A stretch of 6,402 bases of DNA from contig JAODGR010000037.1 in assembly GCA_025464275.1 (NCBI GenBank), positions 1-6,402 of the forward strand, in the 5' to 3' direction. The notes beneath the pieces are model-generated. The model saw only the letters and a program-made list of their open reading frames with translations, did not search any database and had not been told where the DNA came from. Shown here in pieces: positions 1 through 5,382 of this stretch (its first letter is position 1; each line of letters begins with the position of its first letter). This DNA comes from Methanosarcinales archaeon (GTDB lineage: Archaea > Halobacteriota > Syntropharchaeia > Alkanophagales > Methanospirareceae). The position numbers and the translations under genes are program-made.

Positions 1-21
1 AACATCACCATCTACAGCCAT
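1..21 (-). CDS. Probable 5' end of a divergent gene (partial, leaves window)
   Basis: Read on the minus strand, an ATG at 21-19 opens a frame with seven codons (MAVDGDV) before the window ends. Upstream on the same strand lies a strong purine-rich ribosome-site-like stretch with GGAGG four bases before the ATG. An ATATAT element sits about 65-70 bases further upstream, which suits an archaeal promoter. The only other upstream ATG tried, at 52-50, meets a stop after 15 codons. Another ATG at 11-9 in a different frame has no ribosome site at a good distance. Seven codons say nothing about the product, so this is a start-site inference only. Confidence 0.35.
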
Positions 22-83
22 CGCCCCTCCCCCGCCCTCGCCTGTGAGCCATCCGGCTGACTCCTTATCTCCCTATTACTCAC

Positions 84-97
84 ATGGATATATATCT
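84..97. promoter_or_regulatory. Candidate TATA element in the divergent region
   Basis: The motif GGATATATATC lies in the 165-bp gap between the putative leftward start at 21 and the DUF2124 start at 187. The core is nearly symmetric, so it could serve either direction. A start about 25 bases downstream would give a leader of about 45 bases leftward or about 70 bases rightward. An alternative for the rightward gene is the AT-rich stretch at 138-155. Placement is by motif only. Confidence 0.3.
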
Positions 98-137
98 CTA
101 TCTCTGTCTCTGTCGCCTTTGACCACTCATGTTCCCG

Positions 138-155
138 AAAAACAAGTTTTTTAAA
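138..155 (+). promoter_or_regulatory. AT-rich inverted repeat upstream of the DUF2124 gene
   Basis: AAAAAC (138-143) and GTTTTT (146-151) are exact reverse complements separated by two bases, and the run continues as TTAAA to 155. It lies about 35-50 bases before the ATG at 187. It could be a BRE/TATA-type promoter element, with purines followed by a T/A core, which would leave a very short leader of about 10 bases. It could instead be a small operator. The tandem AAGGTGAGGTGA ribosome site at 174-185 argues that at least some leader is transcribed. Confidence 0.25.
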
Positions 156-186
156 GTGCTGAGTCCTACAAAGAAGGTGAGGTGAA

Positions 187-663
187 ATGGAGAAGAGGAG
201 TGGAATACCCGGCTTCACGGGTGCATTTAGAGATTGTATGGCTGATATAAAGGACGGTGCGAAGGTGGTCTTCACTGGCTCGGTCGCTGTTTGCACTCCG
301 TTCATCGAACTGCTTGCCTATACAGTCCGTGACAGGGGTTTCGAGATGCTGTACGTACCGAGAGCGATGGTGGAGGAGACGAGGAGGATAAAGAAGATAG
401 AGAATATAGGATATAGCGTAGTAGATGAGAAGGGTGACCCAAATAACCCCGGCGCGGTCGTTGTGCTCGGTGGACTGGCGATGCCCAAGTTCGGATGCCC
501 CCCGGAGGATGTTATTCGCATGATCGAGGAGATATCAGGCGATGACCGCCCGAAAGTCATCGGCGTTGGCTTCATGAACATCTTTGAGCGTCAGGGATGG
601 GACAGGAAATTAAACTTCGATAAACTGATAGATACCACGATGGAGGTCATGATAAAGATATAA
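187..663 (+). CDS. DUF2124 family archaeal protein, function unknown
   Basis: This 158-residue protein matches, by recognition, the archaeal DUF2124 family (Pfam PF09897), whose members are about 150 residues. No reaction has been assigned to the family. Recognisable blocks are VVFTGSVAVCTPFIELLAY (about 27-45, with Cys36 before Thr-Pro), VVVLGGLAMPKFGCPPEDV (about 91-109, with Cys104) and GVGFMNIFERQGWDR (about 126-140). The alternation of hydrophobic strands with Gly-rich turns suggests an alpha/beta fold of Rossmann-like type. No signal peptide or membrane segment is seen, so it is likely cytosolic. The ATG is supported by AAGGTGA at 174-180, six bases upstream. It is transcribed alone, divergent from the putative gene at 1-21 and convergent with the DHPS-like gene, with only 7 bp between the stop codons. 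Family assignment is fairly sure; function is not known. Confidence 0.85.
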   Translation: MEKRSGIPGFTGAFRDCMADIKDGAKVVFTGSVAVCTPFIELLAYTVRDRGFEMLYVPRAMVEETRRIKKIENIGYSVVDEKGDPNNPGAVVVLGGLAMPKFGCPPEDVIRMIEEISGDDRPKVIGVGFMNIFERQGWDRKLNFDKLIDTTMEVMIKI

Positions 664-670
664 GGGGCAG

Positions 671-2212
671 CTATAACTGAACACTCAACACCGCCCTGTC
701 CTGCTCATAGCTCCTGCACAGCCGCAGTGCGAGCTCAGCCTTCGTCAATTCCCTGCTCAGGTATGCTGCATGTTCCACCAACGAGACCATATTCAACCGG
801 AGGATAGTATCCATTACCTCTTTTGCATTTATGCCCGTTATTCGCCTGCCTGAGGGTTGATGCTCTGCGCATATCACTCGTCTGCCATCGAGCTCCACGA
901 GGGCTATCCTGAACGACCCGCGGGGGTCAAGATGCCACCTTCTCGACGATTCCGCTTCTATAAGCCCTTCATTCCCCGATAGCCTCCGTACCGGCTTGCT
1001 CCTCTTCTCCTTCATGATGAGGAGATCAAGTCCAAGGTCCTTGGGCGCACTGCTGCGAGCTTTCGCGAGCATCATCATCTCCGATGCCACTCGCAGTTCC
1101 TTCACACTTCCACGCGTCTTATCACTGTATTCAGGTGTGAAGAGGATGTCTGCACCTATTTCTGAGGCAATAGCAGCTAAAAGGGCGTTCACTCCCGTGG
1201 AATCGGCATCTATAAGTTCGGTGACGTTACCCGCGCCGAAGAATAGCGGTGTCCTCCTGTCCAGCAACCTGAAGAGGCAGTATCTATGGAGTGATTCGCC
1301 CAGCCCATACCCTATGGGGTCCAGAACAGGATCTGCAATTATGCGCCTGATCCCCATCTCACGCGCGATATTCAGGTTGGTAAAGAGGGAGGATAAGGAC
1401 GAGGATGAGGATGAGGATGAGGAGCGAACATGATGGTCTGGCACGACAACTGTCGCTATATCTCCCCCTGCTACTGCATCACCCACAGCTTCGATATTCA
1501 CACTGTTGAGACTGAGCACCATATCGGCACCAGAGTCTATACCTGCGAGTATAAGTTCAGGCTCCATGGTATCAACGGAGATGGGGAGCTCAGGTGCGAA
1601 AGAGCGAGCAGCCTTTACCGCTCTCCTCACTTCAGCCGGTTTTGCTCCTATATGAACGCCAATATCCACCATATCGGCACCAGAATTGATGAAATACTCC
1701 ATTCTGCGTTGTATCTCCGCATCATCCATCAGGGTAGCATCCACAAGTTCTGCACAGACCTTCATCCTCGCGCCTCCACCTATCTTCATGCCCCGGAGGA
1801 TGAACTTACCCTTCGCTCTATCCTCGGCTGACTGCAGGAGGTGTCTCGCATTCTCCCGCCTCTTATCTGCCAGTAGCAGGTCTGCGGGTATTCGAGCCGA
1901 AAGGTCCATCTTATCCACGAATTGTAATGTTTCCGGGAGGTCATACACATTTCGGGGTCCTAATCGGATGGGTATCTTCAATTCATGCTCTAAACGGGAG
2001 AAATCGGCTTTACAAAGTCCTGAGACCAGAATGAGGTCCGAGCACTCCTTACCATGGTATGTAGCCAGGGCTCTTCTCAACGACCCTGGGGTGGAGAATG
2101 CGGCAATATCCAGGTCCTGAGTGAGTACTTCACACTGCAGCCCACTCAGTCCGTTTACCACCTCACGGACCAGCCGCTCTGCTCGCCTACCCGTGGCTAA
2201 TATGACTTTCAT
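671..2212 (-). CDS. Dihydropteroate synthase-related protein (DUF6513 + pterin-binding TIM barrel)
   Basis: This protein of 513 residues resembles the archaeal dihydropteroate synthase-like family (TIGR00284 type, as in Methanocaldococcus). An N-terminal DUF6513-like domain (about 1-128, MKVILATGRRAE) precedes a pterin-binding TIM barrel. Barrel landmarks are SGADMVDIG (177-185), PISVDTMEPELILAG (210-224), SGADMVLSLN (227-236), IADPVLDPIGYG (292-303), GAGNVTELIDADS (326-338) and PKDLGLDLL (390-398). A C-terminal domain of about 110 residues follows. In archaea that use methanopterins the reaction is unsettled; a role in pterin or C1-carrier metabolism is inferred. I chose ATG 2212 over GTG 2218 because family members begin MK-V/I-L and AAGGTG at 2227-2222 is nine bases away; the GTG start would give 515 residues. 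Residues 264-272 are nine serines, encoded by a hexamer repeat. It lies 15 bp behind the GNAT gene, probably cotranscribed. Confidence 0.85.
   Translation of the reverse strand: MKVILATGRRAERLVREVVNGLSGLQCEVLTQDLDIAAFSTPGSLRRALATYHGKECSDLILVSGLCKADFSRLEHELKIPIRLGPRNVYDLPETLQFVDKMDLSARIPADLLLADKRRENARHLLQSAEDRAKGKFILRGMKIGGGARMKVCAELVDATLMDDAEIQRRMEYFINSGADMVDIGVHIGAKPAEVRRAVKAARSFAPELPISVDTMEPELILAGIDSGADMVLSLNSVNIEAVGDAVAGGDIATVVVPDHHVRSSSSSSSSSLSSLFTNLNIAREMGIRRIIADPVLDPIGYGLGESLHRYCLFRLLDRRTPLFFGAGNVTELIDADSTGVNALLAAIASEIGADILFTPEYSDKTRGSVKELRVASEMMMLAKARSSAPKDLGLDLLIMKEKRSKPVRRLSGNEGLIEAESSRRWHLDPRGSFRIALVELDGRRVICAEHQPSGRRITGINAKEVMDTILRLNMVSLVEHAAYLSRELTKAELALRLCRSYEQDRAVLSVQL
1391..1426. 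repeat. Hexanucleotide tandem repeat inside the DHPS-like gene
   Basis: Six consecutive hexamers follow the pattern GGATGA on the plus strand. Three in the middle (1403-1420) are identical, with variants GGATAA and GGACGA on one side and GGAGCG on the other. On the coding (minus) strand they read TCATCC and encode mostly serine pairs, giving a nine-serine run flanked by Arg and Leu. Because the unit is two codons long, gain or loss of units keeps the reading frame. Confidence 0.85.
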
Positions 2213-2221
2213 CTCCACTCA

Positions 2222-2228
2222 CACCTTT
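2222..2228 (-). promoter_or_regulatory. Ribosome binding site deciding the DHPS-like start
   Basis: On the minus strand AAAGGTG begins inside the GNAT stop codon TGA (2230-2228). It is nine bases from the ATG at 2212 and three bases from the GTG at 2218. The spacing favours the ATG. Overlap with the upstream stop suggests coupled translation of the two genes. Confidence 0.5.
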
Positions 2229-2767
2229 CATCTGGGTGCCCGGGTTGTATATGCAGGTGCAGGCTCCTGTACCCCCATAGCTCTGCTGAGCCTCTTCTCA
2301 TACAGTATCGCATCTTCACCATCAGCATAATAGCCATGGATGATGAAGGCGGGTTTAAAGCCATGGTCCTCATATAGCCTTATCGCATCCTTGTTACTCA
2401 TCCGCACTTCGAGTGTAACGCGTTCGAAGCCTTCGTTACGGAATTCCTCATACAGCCGCCTCAATAAACTACTCCCTACTCCCTTCCTCCTGTATCTCCG
2501 CTCCACTGCGAGCCCTGAGACATGCCCATGCCCATCCCTCAATGCACCTGCCACAAAGCCTATGATGTTATCAATTTTATCTTTATCATACTCGCCCGAG
2601 TTCGGCTCTGGCTCTTTAATAACGGCGATGAAGAAATATCTACTGAAATAGCGGTATAACCTGGCGATATCAGAGAAAGTATTCAATGTCTTTATATTCC
2701 TCTGCCATATCTTCACGATACTGGGTAAATCGCCCTCTGATGCCTTCCTTATCTCCACTTTTATCAT
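2228..2767 (-). CDS. GNAT family N-acetyltransferase, RimI/Ard1-like
   Basis: This protein of 179 residues has the GNAT fold. It starts with a typical strand and helix, VEIRKASEGDLPSIVKIW (4-21). The acetyl-CoA binding motif A is visible as VSGLAVERRYRRKGVGSSLL (83-102), with R-x-x-G-x-G at 93-98. The end is RimI/Ard1-like: EVRMSNKDAIRLYEDHGF (120-137), then YYADGEDAILYEKRL (146-160). Such enzymes move acetyl from acetyl-CoA to a protein N-terminus or amine; the substrate cannot be read here. Residues about 51-66 form a polar Glu/Asp/Lys-rich insert. An upstream ATG at 2848 would add 27 residues without family likeness, so ATG 2767 is preferred; no ribosome site precedes it, so a leaderless or short-leader mRNA is likely. 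It is first in a pair with the DHPS-like gene and divergent from hisG. Confidence 0.8.
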   Translation of the reverse strand: MIKVEIRKASEGDLPSIVKIWQRNIKTLNTFSDIARLYRYFSRYFFIAVIKEPEPNSGEYDKDKIDNIIGFVAGALRDGHGHVSGLAVERRYRRKGVGSSLLRRLYEEFRNEGFERVTLEVRMSNKDAIRLYEDHGFKPAFIIHGYYADGEDAILYEKRLSRAMGVQEPAPAYTTRAPR

Positions 2768-2770
2768 GAT

Positions 2771-2809
2771 ACAATAATATATTTCACTTTCCTCATTATC
2801 TAAAATATC
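2771..2809. promoter_or_regulatory. AT-rich divergent promoter region, GNAT / hisG
   Basis: This stretch holds two TATA-like elements between divergent genes. AATAATATATTTC lies at 2773-2785; read on the minus strand it is GAAATATATTATT, with a purine-rich BRE-like lead. TAAAATATC lies at 2801-2809. For hisG either would place the start near 2805-2835, giving a leader of more than 100 bases. For GNAT the element at 2801-2809 fits a start about 10 bases before the ATG at 2767. Motif-based only. Confidence 0.4.
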
Positions 2810-2901
2810 ACTGCGGAGAAGTGAAGTAGAGCTTTGGTATGGTATCAATTAATGGAAGGCAGGAGGCATGGCAGAGGAGAGGAATCAGGAGAAGAGAGGA
2901 A

Positions 2902-2932
2902 GAAGGTAAGAGGTAAGAGGGTAAGAGGGTAA
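2902..2932 (+). repeat. Four tandem GAGGGTAA-type units in the hisG leader
   Basis: Four head-to-tail units of 7-8 bases follow each other: GAAGGTAA (2902-2909), GAGGTAA (2910-2916), GAGGGTAA (2917-2924) and GAGGGTAA (2925-2932). They end just before the true ribosome site, AAAGGAGAG at 2931-2939. Each unit carries a Shine-Dalgarno-like purine core and a TAA. The TAAs at 2907, 2914 and 2930 close all three forward frames. The surrounding leader from about 2851 is almost entirely purine on this strand. Confidence 0.8.
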
Positions 2933-2939
2933 AGGAGAG
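2931..2939 (+). promoter_or_regulatory. Ribosome binding site of hisG
   Basis: AAAGGAGAG sits with its GGAG core (2934-2937) five bases before the ATG at 2943. It is the best spaced of several purine-rich candidates in this leader and fixes the hisG start. Confidence 0.65.
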
Positions 2940-2942
2940 AAG

Positions 2943-3836
2943 ATGATCAGTATAGCAATACCAAAAGGGAGTTTGGAGGAGCAGACCCTGCAATTATTCA
3001 AACAGGCAGACCTGGAGATAAGAGTAACAAGCAGGGAGTATAATCCCCGAATCGATGACCCGAGGATAGAGAGGGTGAAGATATTGAGACCTCAGGAGAT
3101 ACCGGTGTATGTGGAGGAGGGGTATTTTGATATAGGGATAACAGGTAAGGACTGGGTAGAGGAGCGAGGTGCGGATGTGGTGGAGATAGCAGACCTGAGC
3201 TATAGTAAGAGTGTGGAGAAGAACGGTAAAGTGCGGATTGTACTCGCGGTGCAGGCAGATAGGGCGGATATAAAAACTGCAAGGGATATGAAGCCCAATA
3301 GCCGAATCAGTACCGAATATCCCAACATTACAAAGGCGTTCTTTGATAAACTCGGCATTCCCGTGCAGATCTTCTTCTCCTATGGCGCTACGGAGGCGAA
3401 GGACATGATGGATGCGATAGTGGAGCTCACGGAGACTGGCGAGACACTCAGGAAGAATAACTGGCGCATTATTCATACCATCCTCGAATCCTCAACGAAG
3501 CTGATAGCGAATAAGGATTCGTGGCGTGACCCTGTGAAGAGGCGTGACATAGAGGAGATAAAAACACTCCTGAGTGGTGTAATGGAGGCACGGGGAAGGG
3601 TGTTACTGAGCATGAACGTCGCTGATGAGAAATTGAAGGACGTCGTATCCGCACTGCCTGCAATGAAGAAGCCGACGATAGCCCGACTCTATGATTCAGA
3701 GAATGGTGCAGCGCGTAGATATTATGCCGTGGAGACGGTGGTGAGGAAGAAGGAGGTGAATATCCTGATACCCAGATTGAAGGCACTCGGTGCAGAGGAT
3801 ATCATCGAGATTGACATAAGTAAGATAGTGAAGTAA
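2943..3836 (+). CDS. hisG: ATP phosphoribosyltransferase, long form
   Basis: HisG joins ATP and PRPP to give phosphoribosyl-ATP, the first and committed step of histidine synthesis, in the cytosol. At 297 residues this is the long form (HisGL), which carries its own regulatory domain and does not need HisZ. The catalytic half begins with IPKGSLEE (6-13) and continues with VYVEEGYFDIGITGKDWVEE (55-74), RISTEYPNITKAFF (121-134) and the PRPP-loop region GATEAKDMMDAIVELTETG (148-166). The C-terminal ACT-like HisG_C domain starts near 205: LLSGVMEARGRVLLSMNV (209-226), PAMKKPTIARL (239-249), AVETVVRKKEVNILIPRLK (262-280), ending IEIDISKIVK. This domain is the usual site of histidine feedback inhibition. 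The stretch between EAK and DAIV looks about two residues shorter than I recall for relatives. No other his gene is in the window; pgi follows after 24 bp and is probably cotranscribed. Confidence 0.95.
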   Translation: MISIAIPKGSLEEQTLQLFKQADLEIRVTSREYNPRIDDPRIERVKILRPQEIPVYVEEGYFDIGITGKDWVEERGADVVEIADLSYSKSVEKNGKVRIVLAVQADRADIKTARDMKPNSRISTEYPNITKAFFDKLGIPVQIFFSYGATEAKDMMDAIVELTETGETLRKNNWRIIHTILESSTKLIANKDSWRDPVKRRDIEEIKTLLSGVMEARGRVLLSMNVADEKLKDVVSALPAMKKPTIARLYDSENGAARRYYAVETVVRKKEVNILIPRLKALGAEDIIEIDISKIVK

Positions 3837-3860
3837 TGAAGAGAGGCAGGGAGTGAGAAG

Positions 3861-5285
3861 ATGAGCCTGATGAAGCTGGATTTCAGTAACATGATGGAAT
3901 CCCGTATAGGAGCGAGAGGCATCAGTATCAGGGCAATAGAGGAGATGAGCGACCGGATAGAGGAGATAGAGGAGAAATTGAGGATAGATAGAGCCGAGGG
4001 ACGATTACAATTCCTGAACCTGCCTTATAACCATAAGCAGGTGGAAGAGATTCTATCCATAGCGAGTGAAGAAGAGGTATCAAAATATGAAAATTTCCTG
4101 CTCATCGGGATCGGTGGCTCCAGCTGGGGCAGTGTTGCACTCCATACTGCCCTGTGCCACCCCTACCACAACCTGTTACCCGCGGCAATGAGGGGCGGTA
4201 GACCTCGCTTCTTCGTGCTCGATAATTGTGACCCGGATGAGACAGCAGGGCTCATTGATATCCTCGATATGGAGAAGACACTGATAAATGTGGTGAGCAA
4301 ATCAGGCGCCACACCTGAGCCCATGGCTAATTTCGTGAAGTGGCATTCTCTGATGAAAAGAGCCATCGGGAGTGAATATCCCGGGCACTTTGTTATCACC
4401 ACAGACGAAGGTGATGGAGTGCTGAAGCAAATAGCAGAGCGAGAAGGTATTCGCTGTCTGGCGATACCAAAGGGTGTGGGTGGCAGGTTCTCCGTATTAT
4501 CACCCGCCGGGCTCTTCCCCGCTGCCGTATTGGGAATAGACATTAAAGAACTGCTTTACGGTGCACAGTATATGGATAAGGTATGCAAAGAGGGAGACAT
4601 CTGGCATAATCCTGCTTATATCTTCGCAGCGCTGGAATATCTCTCGATGGAGAAGGGGTATAATATCTCGGTATTGATGCCATATTCACGAAAACTTCGC
4701 CATTTCGCTAACTGGTACATGCAGTTGTGGGCGGAGAGCCTGGGTAAAGAGAGGACCAGGGATGATAAGATAGTCAATACGGGGAGTACGCCTCTGAAAG
4801 CCATTGGCGCTACGGACCAGCATTCCCTGCTTCAACTCTTCAATGAAGGTCCCTTCGATAAGACCATCACGTTTATCAGGGTGGAGAGATACGGGAATGA
4901 GATAGAGCTGCCACGCTCTGAAATAGGTGATTTCCAGGGATATAACGAACTGGAATATTTTGGTGGGCACACACTGGAGGAACTGATAAAAACAGAGCAA
5001 TTTGCCACCCAGGCAGCACTGACCAGCCATAAACGTCCGAATAAGACGATAATCCTGCCTGAGATAAGTGCGTTCAATCTTGGCGGATTGATGTTCTTCT
5101 TTGAGGTGGTTACGATGGTTATGGGTGAATTACTGAATGTGAACGCCTTCGACCAGCCGGGGGTAGAGGAGGGCAAGAAGCTCACATATGCATTGATGGG
5201 TAGAGAGGGGTTTGAAGGGTTTGAAGGTGTGAGTAAGGAGAGAACAGGGACAGATGAAGGAGAGACATTTGTTATAGAGGTGTGA
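3861..5285 (+). CDS. pgi: Glucose-6-phosphate isomerase
   Basis: Pgi interconverts glucose-6-phosphate and fructose-6-phosphate in the cytosol, serving gluconeogenesis and glycolysis. The 474-residue protein belongs to the classical PGI/SIS superfamily, not the cupin-type PGI used by some archaea. SIS phosphate-binding loops are visible at IGIGGSSWGS (82-91) and SKSGATPEP (146-154). PGI signature 1 is GVGGRFSVLSPAG (205-217, Arg209). Signature 2 is the region 422-439, ending in FDQPGVEEGK with Lys439. Likely catalytic residues by homology are Glu292 (WAES), His321 (DQHS) and Lys439. The N-terminus has an acidic helical segment (about 26-45). The last 25 or so residues are polar and include a small duplication, FEGFEG, from a repeated TTTGAAGG (5211-5227). 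GGAGTGA (3850-3856) supports ATG 3861. It follows hisG by 24 bp, so a shared transcript is likely. Confidence 0.95.
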   Translation: MSLMKLDFSNMMESRIGARGISIRAIEEMSDRIEEIEEKLRIDRAEGRLQFLNLPYNHKQVEEILSIASEEEVSKYENFLLIGIGGSSWGSVALHTALCHPYHNLLPAAMRGGRPRFFVLDNCDPDETAGLIDILDMEKTLINVVSKSGATPEPMANFVKWHSLMKRAIGSEYPGHFVITTDEGDGVLKQIAEREGIRCLAIPKGVGGRFSVLSPAGLFPAAVLGIDIKELLYGAQYMDKVCKEGDIWHNPAYIFAALEYLSMEKGYNISVLMPYSRKLRHFANWYMQLWAESLGKERTRDDKIVNTGSTPLKAIGATDQHSLLQLFNEGPFDKTITFIRVERYGNEIELPRSEIGDFQGYNELEYFGGHTLEELIKTEQFATQAALTSHKRPNKTIILPEISAFNLGGLMFFFEVVTMVMGELLNVNAFDQPGVEEGKKLTYALMGREGFEGFEGVSKERTGTDEGETFVIEV

Positions 5286-5382
5286 CGAGCGCTTCGAATC
5301 TTGAATCCATAGCTTCGAAATTCGTTATCATCACGAGGTAGCAATAACACTCTATCCAGCCTGGTATCAAAATATAAATATT
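5286..5382. other. Convergent intergenic region between pgi and the Gate gene
   Basis: These 97 bases hold no credible gene. GCTTCGAA occurs twice (5291-5298 and 5312-5319), 21 bases apart; its TTCGAA core is palindromic. No long hairpin is obvious. AT-rich DNA at 5367-5382 adjoins the Gate stop codon. Confidence 0.6.
5366..5382 (-). terminator. Possible T-rich terminator of the Gate-domain gene
   Basis: Directly after the TGA (5385-5383), the minus strand reads AATATTTATATTTTGA. Archaeal RNA polymerase commonly stops at T-rich tracts without a hairpin, and this is the only such tract nearby. It is interrupted by A residues, so the strength is uncertain. Confidence 0.3.

Noticed and set aside
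12..305. Leftward 97-codon open frame across the DUF2124 promoter and start
   Set aside because: It overlaps a recognised gene antisense and its sequence resembles no family; the ATG at 21 in another frame has the ribosome site.
1391..1426. Hexamer repeat and 18-bp repeats as a CRISPR array
   Set aside because: Units are contiguous or only two copies, coding, and there are no unique spacers or cas genes.
996..2120. Rightward open frames antisense to the DHPS-like gene
   Set aside because: They lie wholly within a well-recognised gene and show Ser/Arg-rich shadow composition without family features.
2213..2218. GTG 2218 as the start of the DHPS-like protein
   Set aside because: It adds only two residues, is three bases from the ribosome site, and relatives begin at the following Met-Lys; kept as an alternative.
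2768..2848. 27-residue N-terminal extension of the GNAT protein from ATG 2848
   Set aside because: The extension has no GNAT likeness, covers the likely promoter and lacks a ribosome site; the domain begins at ATG 2767.
2839..2932. Short open frames in the hisG leader (ATG 2839, 13 codons from 2868, 26 codons from 2852) as a histidine leader peptide or attenuator
   Set aside because: No run of His codons, at most one His, no well-spaced ribosome site and no terminator hairpin.
5291..5319. GCTTCGAA pair as an attachment site or mobile-element end
   Set aside because: Only 8 bp, no integrase or transposase nearby, and both flanking genes are intact.
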